Source of the DNA: an uncultured Burkholderiales bacterium
GTDB taxonomy: Bacteria; Pseudomonadota; Gammaproteobacteria; Burkholderiales; Burkholderiaceae_E
Reading direction: 5' to 3'
Assembly: GCA_903831925.1 (NCBI GenBank)
Contig: CAIKZV010000025.1
Coordinates: 1-14,030, forward strand
Length of the DNA stretch: 14,030 nt
Shown here: positions 7,461 to 14,030 of the stretch, piece after piece
Layout: each line of letters begins with the position of its first letter
Position numbering within the stretch: position 1 is the first letter of the stretch
Position numbers and translations under genes: made by a program
The notes under the pieces: generated by a model
Database searches by the model: none
Told to the model about the DNA's origin: nothing
The model's input: the letters and a program-made list of their open reading frames with translations, nothing else

Positions 7461-9208
7461 TCGACCAGGGCCCTGAATCGTTCGGTTTCGAAGGGCTTGC
7501 TCAGGAACGCATCCATGCCTGCCTCCAGGCAGAGCTCACGGTCAGCATTCATCGCGTTGGCGGTCATGGCGACGATGGGCGTGCGGCGACGCCCGGTCTC
7601 GGTCGCCCGAATCGCCCTGGTCGCTGCGACGCCGTCCATATTGGGCATCTGCATGTCCATCAGCACGAGGTCCCATTCACGCTGGCCGAAAAGCGAGACC
7701 GCCTCGATGCCGTCCTGGGCCAGTACCACATCATGGCCCCAGCGTTCGAGCAGCAGGATCGCCAGGCGCTGGTTGAGCGGATTGTCTTCTGCCAGCAAGA
7801 TCTGCAATCGCCGATCGGTCGGCCGCGACACCGGAATGGTTTCCTTGGCAACCGTCGATCGAACCGGATCAGCCGACATGTCAACAATGCCCACTTTGCC
7901 GAGGGGCGCGACCACCCCCCGCACCGTGAAGCAGAAGCAGCTGCCTTGTCCGGCTTCGCTTTCAAGCCAGATCCTCCCACCCATCAGTGCGGTCAGGCTT
8001 GCGCAGATGGTCAGACCCAGACCGGTTCCGCCGTATTTGCGTGTGGTCGATGTGTCGGCCTGGCTGAAAGCCTGAAAGATGAGTTCCTGCTTTTCCGCAG
8101 GGATCCCGATGCCGGTGTCGCGGACGCGGACCATGAGCTCGACGCTTCCGGTATCGGTCGGTTGCGCAAGCGCCTCGACCTTGACCGAACCTGTCTCGGT
8201 GAACTTAATCGCGTTATCGCAGAGATTCAGAAGGATCTGGCGCAGACGCACCGGATCGCCCAGGATCATTGCCGGCAATGACGGATCCAGGTCGCATTGC
8301 AGGGACAGTCCCTTGGCCTGGGCACGGGCGCGAATCGCCTGGGTGACTTCCTGCATCACGCCCGCAGGTGAGTACGGTACTTGCTCGATTCCCAGTTTTC
8401 CGGCTTCGATTTTCGACAGATCCAGAATGTCGTTGAGGATCACCAGCAGCGACACAGCCGAGCTCTTGACCAGTTCCAGGTGCTCGCGCTGCTGAGGCTC
8501 GAGCGGTGAATCGAGGACCACTTCGGTGAGCCCGAGCACGCCATTCATCGGCGTGCGAATTTCGTGGCTCATATTGGCCAGAAATTCGCTCTTTGCCCGA
8601 TTGGCCTGTTCGGCCTGTTGCGTGGCCTCACGCAGTGCGGCGTCTGCGGCCTTGCGTACACCGATGTCGCGCAGGAAGGCCACCAGGTAGCGGTCGTCGA
8701 CACCGGTGACGGTAATCTCGAGCTCGATCCAGTGTCCGTCGCGATGCCGGTGCCTTGTCTCGAAACGCTCGTAGCCTTTCTGAATGATTCGCTGGATCTG
8801 TGCCCTGATCTGGACCATGGTGGCCACCGCCTCGAAGTCGGCAATGCACATCTCCATGATCTGGGCATGCGAATAGCCCATCATCCGGCAATAGCCAGGG
8901 TTCACTTCGACGAAGTTGCCGTCTGCGTCGATGACCCAGTAGCCCTCATTCGTGCTGTCGATAGCCTTTTCTGCGTACTGCACTTTGCGAGTCAGGCGCA
9001 GCATCAAGGGCAGGATGAGCGCCAGAACCAGAACGCTCACCACAGCAGCCGTCAAGACCGACTGCGGCAGGCTGCTTGGCGCAAAGGGCAACAACGCCGG
9101 CAAGGTCAGCATGGCAAGCAACTGGCCACCGAACACCAGCAGGCTGACCAGAAGGATGTAGGTGCGCTTGCGGCGTGCTGACGTTTCTCGGATTGATTCG
9201 TTAGTCAT
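7421..9208 (-). CDS. Hybrid sensor histidine kinase / response regulator with PAS domain
   Basis: A 595-residue inner-membrane signalling protein, counted from the ATG at 9208; a GTG at 9262 would add 18 residues, and neither has a good Shine-Dalgarno sequence. Two membrane segments (about 16-36 and 49-72) enclose only a short loop, so there is no large periplasmic sensor. A PAS domain with PAC (about 77-187) follows. Next is the HisKA dimerisation domain with NMSHEIRTPMNG and phospho-acceptor H215, then the ATPase domain with N-box NLCDNAIKF (N332), DTGIGI (from D364) and GGTGLGL (393-399). The C-terminal receiver domain (about 468-587) has acidic E474/D475, phospho-aspartate D518, T549 and K571. 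All catalytic residues are intact. There is no Hpt domain and no separate output regulator nearby, so the phosphorelay partner is encoded elsewhere. It is the last gene of a minus-strand run behind an NCS2-like permease. Confidence 0.94.
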   Translation of the reverse strand: MTNESIRETSARRKRTYILLVSLLVFGGQLLAMLTLPALLPFAPSSLPQSVLTAAVVSVLVLALILPLMLRLTRKVQYAEKAIDSTNEGYWVIDADGNFVEVNPGYCRMMGYSHAQIMEMCIADFEAVATMVQIRAQIQRIIQKGYERFETRHRHRDGHWIELEITVTGVDDRYLVAFLRDIGVRKAADAALREATQQAEQANRAKSEFLANMSHEIRTPMNGVLGLTEVVLDSPLEPQQREHLELVKSSAVSLLVILNDILDLSKIEAGKLGIEQVPYSPAGVMQEVTQAIRARAQAKGLSLQCDLDPSLPAMILGDPVRLRQILLNLCDNAIKFTETGSVKVEALAQPTDTGSVELMVRVRDTGIGIPAEKQELIFQAFSQADTSTTRKYGGTGLGLTICASLTALMGGRIWLESEAGQGSCFCFTVRGVVAPLGKVGIVDMSADPVRSTVAKETIPVSRPTDRRLQILLAEDNPLNQRLAILLLERWGHDVVLAQDGIEAVSLFGQREWDLVLMDMQMPNMDGVAATRAIRATETGRRRTPIVAMTANAMNADRELCLEAGMDAFLSKPFETERFRALVDQMASAVSASLTQ

Positions 9209-9264
9209 CGCGTCAGCTTGTCTTAGTCTTGACCGAGGGTCGAGACCTGGCTCGGCTCTCACTA

Positions 9265-9771
9265 TTACTGGTGCAACGCCGCCACTGCCAGAAGTCCCCG
9301 CGCTGCAGGCCAGATGCGCATGGCGATGCGCTCATCGTTGAATCGGGCCACCACCGTGCGGGGCGAGGCCGGAGCCAGTGACAGACGCGCGCTTGCCGGG
9401 CCCGGAACGCCTGCGTCGATGCCCGGCAGCACCTGATCATCAAGGCTCAAGGCGTCGCGACCGAAGCCGAAATAGCCGCGCGGTCGGGTGATCGAGACCA
9501 GCGGGCCGGCCTTGCGGTCGGTGTCGCTGATGCGCAACGGGCTCAGATAAGCGATGTCGGGCGAGCGCGAAAAGGGCGCGCGGTATTGATGGGTGATGGC
9601 AAAGCCCGATGCCGTGTACTCGAACTCAAGACAGGTCTGCGAATCGGTTTGCAGCGGCCCCCATCGGCCATCAGCGCCGGTGGTCCGACTCAGCAGCGCA
9701 TCGATCCGGGTCGCGATTGCTGTGACCAGGCGACTGCGACGCTTGAGATGGATGGTTTGGCTGACAGGCAT
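9265..9771 (-). CDS. Hypothetical protein
   Basis: A 168-residue protein that I do not recognise. It has no signal peptide or membrane segment; the N-terminus is basic (HLKRRSR), and the middle has segments likely to be beta-strands (CLEFEYTASGFAITHQY, GPLVSITRPRGYFGFGRDAL). A GIDAGVPGPASARLSLAP stretch and a VVARFNDERIAMRIWPAARG end follow. The start is uncertain: the ATG at 9771 gives the most protein-like beginning but has no clear ribosome binding site. An upstream in-frame ATG at 9843, 17 bases after the permease stop codon, would add 24 Arg/His-rich residues. The gene ends in three different in-frame stop codons in a row, TAA TAG TGA (9267 down to 9259). It lies between the NCS2-like permease and the sensor kinase on the same strand, possibly one transcript. 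Confidence 0.68.
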   Translation of the reverse strand: MPVSQTIHLKRRSRLVTAIATRIDALLSRTTGADGRWGPLQTDSQTCLEFEYTASGFAITHQYRAPFSRSPDIAYLSPLRISDTDRKAGPLVSITRPRGYFGFGRDALSLDDQVLPGIDAGVPGPASARLSLAPASPRTVVARFNDERIAMRIWPAARGLLAVAALHQ

Positions 9772-9860
9772 GAGGCGTCGCTGGTGGCTAAGGCGTCGAG
9801 GAATTGCGATTATCGCGCCTAAGTGATGACGCAGACGAGGCATTAGGACATGCTGGCTTC

Positions 9861-11576
9861 TTACTGCTCGAATACCAACTGCAATACGCAAACCCCCCGA
9901 TCTTCGAACGCCTGTATCTCACCACACAAGCGGGTTAGGAGCGCTTGTGCAAACCGCGCACGCTGTGCTGCATCACCATCCAGATCGTCGAGTTCGAGTC
10001 TTGAGTCTTCGCCTGGTTTGAGGACTTTGCCCCGATAGCTGATTCGCACCTTCAGTTCGGTGTCGTCGCCGAAGAGCGATAACTCGATCGGCGTGCCGGG
10101 AGTCACCAGATCCGGGGCCAACTCAAGAAATTCGATGCTTGCTGCGACCGCTCGCGACAGTGGCTGTTGCCTCGTTCCCCACGCGGCCGCCGCAACATGG
10201 AGGAATTGCGAGACCGCCTCGAACCGGTTGTCGTCCAATGGGATCGAAATTGAACGGTTCCGATTGACGCCAAGTCGAAACACCGCGACGAGTCCCAGAA
10301 CGATCAGCGTTGCCAGCGTCAGTTCAGACTGCACGAGACTGGAAAATGCGGGATGGATTTCTTCGAAGAGTTTTGGGTAAACCATTCGGGTAATGCCAGC
10401 GAACAAGCCCATGCCGAGTGCAATGATCTTGCGGTTGTCGAGCACTCGATCCGCGATGATCTGGACGCCGTTGAAGACGATGAAGCAGGACGTGAACAAC
10501 AAGGCACCGCCCAGAATCGATCGCGGGACGACGGCCACGATCTGGGGAATACCAGGAATGCAGGCCAGGGCAATCCACAGTGCACCGATCGCGAGAGCGA
10601 CCCGCCTCGATGTGATGCCTGTTGCAGCCGACAGCCCCACCGAACCTGAATACGTGTTCAGGCCGACGGTCCCGATCAGACCGGCAAAGACAGTGCCAAG
10701 TCCGTCGGCGAGCACTCCGCGGTGAATGGATGTCTGCTCTGGCCGCTTCCAGTTGCTGTCGTTGATTCGTTGGCAGGTGATGATGTCTGCCATTGATCGT
10801 AAAGAGGTCGCCAACGCTGCGGCCGCAAAAGGAAGGATGAATGCTGGATCAAAGCTCGGCGTTGCGATCGGCCAGCTGAACGACCCTTTCAAAGCGGGAT
10901 GATCGAGTGCGGCCATGCTCAGAGAGTCCGTCGTGAGGCCGACAAGGATGGCGACTCCAAGGCCAATCAGCACGCTGAATGATCGGATCACTCCCTTGAA
11001 CCAGATCGAGGCGATGATCGTCACAAGGCAGGTAAGCAGCGCCAGGACCGGGACCGATGTGGTGTTCATGTCGGCGATTCCTGCCGCGCTCAGCCCGAAA
11101 ATCAGTCGAATCGAGACTTCGCCCAACACCAGGCCGATGAACATGACCACGAATCCCGCCAGCTCAGGGGGGAACATTTTCGGATAGCGCCGAATCAGAA
11201 AAGCCAGCCCGATTTCAAGCAGACCGGCAAAGATTGTCATGCCGAAAACCAGACCGAGTCCGCCGGCCTGGGCGGCCGCAAGACTGGGTGGCAGATAGGC
11301 GGCTGTAAATACCGCTGGCGCCAGAAAACCTGAACCAATTCCGCCAAATCGGCATGCCTGAAGCAGCGTCGCAACGCCCAGGGCCAGAAACGAGGTGATC
11401 ATGAGCGTGCTGACCTGATCAGGCGGCAGCATCGAGCGCGGATGAATATCTTCGATCACCAACAGCGGAAATGACAGGGTGACCAAACCCAGCATCACAT
11501 GCTGGAACGCGCTGCCCAGCGTCACCGCCAGACTCGGCCGGTCGTGAAGCCCAAACTGCAATTCCGATGTCTTCAA
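9861..11576 (-). CDS. NCS2 (SLC23)-family permease with C-terminal extra domain
   Basis: A 571-residue inner-membrane transporter. I chose the TTG at 11576 because a perfect GGAGG (11583-11587) sits six bases upstream and the protein then begins MKTSELQFGLHDRP, as NCS2 members usually do; a GTG at 11594 lies before that site. About 12-14 membrane segments fill residues 15-440. Family marks are AFQHVMLG (23-30), FPPELAGFVVMFIGL, FGGIGSGFLAP and NTYSGSVGLSAATGITSR (307-324). Known members import uracil, xanthine or urate with protons. Two substrate-binding sites look altered: the usual Glu of the VESIGD-like motif in TM8 is Arg (SLRSMAD), and the Gln-Asn of the QNxG motif is Ser-Gly. A soluble tail of about 130 residues (440-571) is absent from the E. 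coli homologs. The substrate is therefore open. Next on the strand are a hypothetical gene and a sensor kinase. Confidence 0.82.
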   Translation of the reverse strand: MKTSELQFGLHDRPSLAVTLGSAFQHVMLGLVTLSFPLLVIEDIHPRSMLPPDQVSTLMITSFLALGVATLLQACRFGGIGSGFLAPAVFTAAYLPPSLAAAQAGGLGLVFGMTIFAGLLEIGLAFLIRRYPKMFPPELAGFVVMFIGLVLGEVSIRLIFGLSAAGIADMNTTSVPVLALLTCLVTIIASIWFKGVIRSFSVLIGLGVAILVGLTTDSLSMAALDHPALKGSFSWPIATPSFDPAFILPFAAAALATSLRSMADIITCQRINDSNWKRPEQTSIHRGVLADGLGTVFAGLIGTVGLNTYSGSVGLSAATGITSRRVALAIGALWIALACIPGIPQIVAVVPRSILGGALLFTSCFIVFNGVQIIADRVLDNRKIIALGMGLFAGITRMVYPKLFEEIHPAFSSLVQSELTLATLIVLGLVAVFRLGVNRNRSISIPLDDNRFEAVSQFLHVAAAAWGTRQQPLSRAVAASIEFLELAPDLVTPGTPIELSLFGDDTELKVRISYRGKVLKPGEDSRLELDDLDGDAAQRARFAQALLTRLCGEIQAFEDRGVCVLQLVFEQ

Positions 11577-11582
11577 ACTAAA

Positions 11583-11601
11583 CCTCCGCGCCACCAGGCG
11601 C
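11583..11601 (-). promoter_or_regulatory. Shine-Dalgarno GGAGG with adjacent hairpin, fixing the TTG start of the permease
   Basis: On the minus strand a GCGCC-ACCA/TGGT-GGCGC hairpin (11588-11601, 5-bp stem, 4-base loop) directly abuts a perfect GGAGG (11583-11587), which lies six bases before the TTG at 11576. The site decides the start codon. Whether the hairpin tunes ribosome access is speculative. Confidence 0.5.
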
Positions 11602-11638
11602 GTGCGAATGAAAGGCCGACTCTGCTGAATGATCGGCG

Positions 11639-11644
11639 ATTATG
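11639..11644 (-). promoter_or_regulatory. Possible -10 element for the permease gene
   Basis: The minus strand reads CATAAT (5 of 6 matches to consensus), about 63 bases before the TTG start. The hexamer 17 bases upstream (GCCCTT) is a poor -35. The 112-base gap to the exporter gene also holds a perfect 10-base palindrome, GCTCGCGAGC (11666-11675), without a T-tract, so it is not an obvious terminator. Confidence 0.28.
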
Positions 11645-11688
11645 CCGGCTGGCGAGACCGCAAGGGCTCGCGAGCGCCTCACGTGTGA

Positions 11689-12306
11689 TCAGCCCTGCCG
11701 TTTCGTCGTGGCGAGGATGACACCCAGGCCAATCAGGGTGATACCAGACACGCGGGTCATCAGCCGGGCTCGCGCGAAGCGCGCAACGCCAGAGTCCAGC
11801 AGGCGGTGAGCGGCCATTACAGCGACGACGTCCACTGAGGTGTTCAGTGCCACACAGATGCTGCCCAGCAATAGCAGCTGCGGCGCCAGCGGCTGATGAG
11901 GGGCGATGAACTGCGGCAGGAAGGCCACGAAGAACAGCGCTGTCTTCACGTTCAAAGCTTCGACCACGATGCCCTCGACCAGGGCACTGCGCGCCCCCGG
12001 CACCGGCACGGTCTGCACGCCGGCATCATGCTGTTTGCGCAGCAGCATCCGCACGCCCAGGTAGACCAGATAGGCCGCCCCGAGGTACTTCACCAGACTG
12101 AAGGCAAGCGCTGATTGCGCCACCAGCAGCGACAGACCGGCTGCTGCGGCAAGCACATGGAGCATGCCGCCAATGCCTGTGCCGATGCATGAAGCCAGCC
12201 CCTGTGCGCGCCCGCCGGCCACCGTTCGCGCGACAACATAGGCGATGCCCGGGCCCGGCGTGATGGCGAGTACCGTGGCTGCGAACAGAAAGGCAATGAA
12301 GGACAT
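11689..12306 (-). CDS. LysE/RhtB-family amino-acid exporter
   Basis: A 205-residue inner-membrane protein with about six membrane segments, the normal size for the family, which exports amino acids or related small molecules. The ATG at 12306 gives the typical beginning MSFIAFLFAATVLAITPGPG with the TPGP motif at residues 16-19. Further family marks are GRAQGLASCIGTGIGG (35-50), the KYLGAAYLVYLGVRMLL stretch (about 73-89), EALNVKTALFFVAFLPQF (about 112-129) and the C-terminal VSGITLIGLGVILA helix. The 28 codons open upstream of 12306 run into ssrA and are not coding. The gene begins only four bases past the T-tract of the ssrA terminator and has no Shine-Dalgarno sequence. It must depend on readthrough, a promoter within ssrA, or unusual initiation. 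The exported substrate is unknown. Confidence 0.9.
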   Translation of the reverse strand: MSFIAFLFAATVLAITPGPGIAYVVARTVAGGRAQGLASCIGTGIGGMLHVLAAAAGLSLLVAQSALAFSLVKYLGAAYLVYLGVRMLLRKQHDAGVQTVPVPGARSALVEGIVVEALNVKTALFFVAFLPQFIAPHQPLAPQLLLLGSICVALNTSVDVVAVMAAHRLLDSGVARFARARLMTRVSGITLIGLGVILATTKRQG

Positions 12307-12310
12307 GGCG

Positions 12311-12343
12311 AAAAAAATGGGCCCAGAGATGGCTCTGGGCCCA
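12311..12343 (-). terminator. Intrinsic terminator of ssrA
   Basis: The arms GGGCCCAGAG (12319-12328) and CTCTGGGCCC (12333-12342) are perfect inverted repeats around a 4-base loop, and one further T-A pair (12318/12343) extends the stem to 11 bp. On the minus strand the stem is followed by seven T residues (12317 down to 12311). It lies seven bases past the CCA end of tmRNA and is a textbook Rho-independent terminator. Confidence 0.93.
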
Positions 12344-12349
12344 GTGGAG

Positions 12350-12717
12350 TGGTGGAGCCGGCGGGAATCGAACCCGCGTCCGCAAGTCATCTGCGTAACC
12401 GATCTACATGCTTAGCCGTGTCAATTTTTGTCTCGTCATTGCCCATGCCGACAGGCAGGCTCAGGCAACGACCAGCCACCTATTTTTTAGCTTCTCGACA
12501 AGCGGCCCGCCGAGACACGATCCGATGTGAATGACACTGCAGTCCCTTGCGGGACCCGGGCCATCGGCAACCCGGTGCAGCGGCTTAGGCCTTAAGCGGC
12601 CAGAGCGAAACGCTCGTCGTTGGCGTTTGAAGTTTTCTCGAAGGATTTACGAGGTTACGAGAGTCCTCGGCATGCACTGAAACGCTTCACTACCCACGTC
12701 GAAACCAGGTCGGCCCC
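12350..12717 (-). ncRNA. ssrA: Transfer-messenger RNA (tmRNA)
   Basis: A one-piece tmRNA of 368 bases that rescues stalled ribosomes and tags the nascent protein for proteolysis. On the minus strand the 5' end is GGGGCCGACCTGGTTTCGAC and the 3' end carries the T-arm GGGTTCGATTCCCGCC followed by GGCTCCACCA. GGGGCCG and CGGCTCC pair as the seven-base acceptor stem (one G-U), and CCA is encoded. The resume codon GCC (12622-12624) opens the tag frame ANDERFALAA-stop (12624 down to 12592), near the E. coli tag ANDENYALAA. Pseudoknot regions lie between the tag and the tRNA-like part. No intron or permuted arrangement is seen. A strong terminator follows. Tags of this sort are known from betaproteobacteria, which supports the taxonomic guess. 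Confidence 0.97.
12592..12624 (-). other. ssrA: tmRNA proteolysis-tag reading frame (ANDERFALAA)
   Basis: Read on the minus strand, the codons GCC AAC GAC GAG CGT TTC GCT CTG GCC GCT TAA give ANDERFALAA and a stop. The first codon is the resume codon; the final Leu-Ala-Ala is the degron recognised by ClpXP and related proteases. The frame has no start codon because translation enters from a stalled ribosome. Confidence 0.95.
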
Positions 12718-12732
12718 GGTCTTGAACAATCC

Positions 12733-12738
12733 AGTATA
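12733..12738 (-). promoter_or_regulatory. -10 element of the ssrA promoter
   Basis: The minus strand reads TATACT (5 of 6 matches). A transcription start about seven bases downstream would leave a leader of roughly 9 bases before the mature 5' end at 12717, to be removed by RNase P, as known for tmRNA. No good -35 hexamer is visible 16-18 bases upstream, where the sequence overlaps the last codons of the DUF748 gene. Confidence 0.5.
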
Positions 12739-12750
12739 GACCTTGTTGGC

Positions 12751-14030
12751 CTACTTCACCTCGAAACTCACACGCGATGCCGGCAGCTTGTCATCGGGCG
12801 CCGGCAGGCGCGGCGCCATCAGGTACAGGCGGTCGTGAGAGATGTTCTTGCTGTCGCGCAGGTAATCGCGCGCTGTTTGCGCGCGCAACTGGGCGACCTG
12901 CTTCACATCGGCCGCCGAGACCGATTCATGCTCAAGCAGCTGCGCTTCGAGGACCTCCGGCGGCGGTGCCTTGCTGAACATCGACGGGTTGAGCTTGGCA
13001 TTGCGCCAGGCTCGCTCAAGCAGGGCAGGGCGCTCGGCTGGATCGATCGTGATGGCATCGATCGACGGCAGCTCTGCCGAGCGGTTGGCGCGACGCAGTT
13101 CGGCAAATTTGAGCGCGCGCAGTGTGTGTTCAAGGCGCGCCTGCTGCATGCCGATCCTGTCGCCGGCTTCGTCGCCATAGCCGGCAATCTCGAGCGAGAC
13201 CCCGGGGCGATCGGTCAGTCCCTTGGCCAGCGCATCGAGCCGATTGCGATCTTGCTCATCGAGCGTCGAGGTGCCCGGTGCGAACTCGATGTAGCTGATG
13301 TCATTGGCCGCGCCATTGCCAAGCGAGGCCAGGAAGCTGAAGGGCGAGGTCACGATCTTCACGATCAGATTGCCGATCACCTTCCAGATCAGTCCGCCGA
13401 CCGAGAATTGCGGGTCGGACAGACTGCCCGAGATCGGTATGTCAAGGTCGATATTGCCGTTGCGATCCTTGAGCAGCGAGACCGCAAGCAGCACCGGCAG
13501 CTTCGAGGCCGACGGGCTGTCGACCTTCGGCCCGAAGGTCAGCTGATTGATCACCAGCTTGTTCGTTGCCTGCAGCTTGTCGCCGTCGATGCGGTAGCGC
13601 ACGTCCGCGCTCAACTTGCCTTTTTCGATCGAGTAGCCGGCCCATCGACCCGAGTAGGGGCTGATCTTCGGCAGATCGAAGCCGCTGGCGACCGCGCGAA
13701 GATCGATGAATCGATTGGGCGGCAAAAGGTGGAATTTGCCGGTGATCTCGAGCGGCGCGTCATCATCGACCCGCCCGCTCACAGCCACTTCAGAAAGCTC
13801 GCTGCGATCACTGGCAATCGCATCGATCGATCCGTTGAGCTGCGTGAGATTGGCGGTGTAGTTGGGCTTGATGAAATTGTCGGTGAAGTTGATGTTGCCC
13901 CCGCCGATACGGATGGTCCCGATGCGCAGCGTGGGCTGCGGCGATGCAGGAGCGCCGCCAGCAGGCGTCTTGATGAGGGTCCTGGTCGCAGGCGCTGCCG
14001 ACGGCAGGGCTGTTGATCCGGCCGCCCCGG
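12751..14030 (-). CDS. DUF748 (AsmA-like) envelope protein, 5' part outside window
   Basis: The frame is open to the right edge, so the start lies beyond 14030; the 425 C-terminal residues are visible. DUF748 marks include IGGGNINFTDNFIKPNYTANL (about residues 40-60 of the visible part), GRVDDDAPLEITGKF, YSGRWAGYSIEKGKLSADVRY, NQLTFGPKVDS and DIPISGSLSDPQFSVGGLIW. These proteins belong to the AsmA/TamB-like group of long beta-rich envelope proteins; their role is inferred to be in lipid or outer-membrane homeostasis. After a hydrophobic stretch (NLIVKIVTSPFSFLASL) comes an OmpA-like region (IEFAPGTSTLDEQDRNRLDAL, then a LEIAGYGDEAGDR segment). An Ala/Pro-rich linker lies near the right edge. 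The stop codon is only 33 bases before the mature 5' end of ssrA, so the ssrA promoter overlaps the end of this gene. Confidence 0.88.
   Translation of the reverse strand, partial: GAAGSTALPSAAPATRTLIKTPAGGAPASPQPTLRIGTIRIGGGNINFTDNFIKPNYTANLTQLNGSIDAIASDRSELSEVAVSGRVDDDAPLEITGKFHLLPPNRFIDLRAVASGFDLPKISPYSGRWAGYSIEKGKLSADVRYRIDGDKLQATNKLVINQLTFGPKVDSPSASKLPVLLAVSLLKDRNGNIDLDIPISGSLSDPQFSVGGLIWKVIGNLIVKIVTSPFSFLASLGNGAANDISYIEFAPGTSTLDEQDRNRLDALAKGLTDRPGVSLEIAGYGDEAGDRIGMQQARLEHTLRALKFAELRRANRSAELPSIDAITIDPAERPALLERAWRNAKLNPSMFSKAPPPEVLEAQLLEHESVSAADVKQVAQLRAQTARDYLRDSKNISHDRLYLMAPRLPAPDDKLPASRVSFEVK

Noticed and set aside
9231..9257. An imperfect hairpin (CCGAG...CTCGG with inner GGTC/GACC) before the kinase start as a terminator or attenuator.
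   Set aside because: The arms are offset by a three-base bulge and there is no T-tract on either strand; it is probably incidental.
11666..11675. A perfect 10-base palindrome GCTCGCGAGC downstream of the exporter gene.
   Set aside because: Such short GC palindromes are frequent in GC-rich DNA; it has no T-tract and no partner copy in the window.
12307..12390. A longer N-terminus for the LysE-type exporter (MTCGRGFDSRRLHH...).
   Set aside because: These codons lie in the tRNA-like end of ssrA and its terminator; family comparison places the start at 12306.
12349..12534. A plus-strand peptide beginning MVEPAGIEPASASH.
   Set aside because: It is the well-known false protein obtained by translating the reverse strand of the tRNA-like end of tmRNA.
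12835..14016. A 393-codon open frame on the plus strand opposite the DUF748 gene.
   Set aside because: It is antisense to a gene with clear family motifs, has an Arg/Asp-rich composition typical of reverse-strand reading of GC-rich DNA, and shows no domain.

Overview
This is a GC-rich, densely coded bacterial chromosome segment. The codon use, the families present and a tmRNA encoding the tag ANDERFALAA point to a betaproteobacterium, probably of the order Burkholderiales (inference; no rRNA is present to confirm it). I see no insertion sequence, prophage, CRISPR array, integrase or toxin-antitoxin module, and no non-coding stretch of 300 bases. It reads as core or semi-core chromosome, not an island.

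Layout: (1) Positions 1-1035 hold the 3' part of an acyl-CoA synthetase (AMP-forming ligase). It is followed by a secreted DUF3617 protein (1152-1766). (2) On the minus strand, a nitroreductase (2383-3222) and a small secreted protein of unknown function (1872-2366) form a likely two-gene operon converging on DUF3617. A small MscS-type mechanosensitive channel (3405-4223) diverges from the nitroreductase. (3) A SbtA-type sodium-dependent bicarbonate transporter (4249-5256, minus) diverges from a CbbR/CmpR-type LysR regulator (5343-6233, plus) across an 86-base intergenic region with a plausible promoter and dyad elements: a transporter-regulator pair. An M20 amidohydrolase (6270-7460) follows the regulator closely. 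(4) On the minus strand, reading from 11576 down to 7421, lie a divergent NCS2-family permease with an extra C-terminal soluble domain, an unrecognised 168-residue protein ending in three tandem stop codons, and a hybrid PAS histidine kinase/response regulator. The kinase gene overlaps the 3' end of the amidohydrolase gene by 40 bases, tail to tail. (5) On the minus strand, ssrA (tmRNA, 12350-12717) ends in a strong intrinsic terminator. A LysE/RhtB-type amino-acid exporter starts only four bases past the T-tract, with no Shine-Dalgarno sequence. (6) The window ends inside a DUF748 (AsmA-like) envelope protein with an OmpA-like C-terminal part, truncated by the right edge.

The genes do not build one obvious pathway. 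The most coherent unit is the bicarbonate transporter with its LysR regulator. The most unusual items are the NCS2-like permease, whose expected substrate-binding residues appear replaced and which carries a C-terminal domain; the exporter placed directly on the ssrA terminator; and a coding-like tail beyond an in-frame TGA in the small secreted protein. I found no convincing wholly new multi-gene system.
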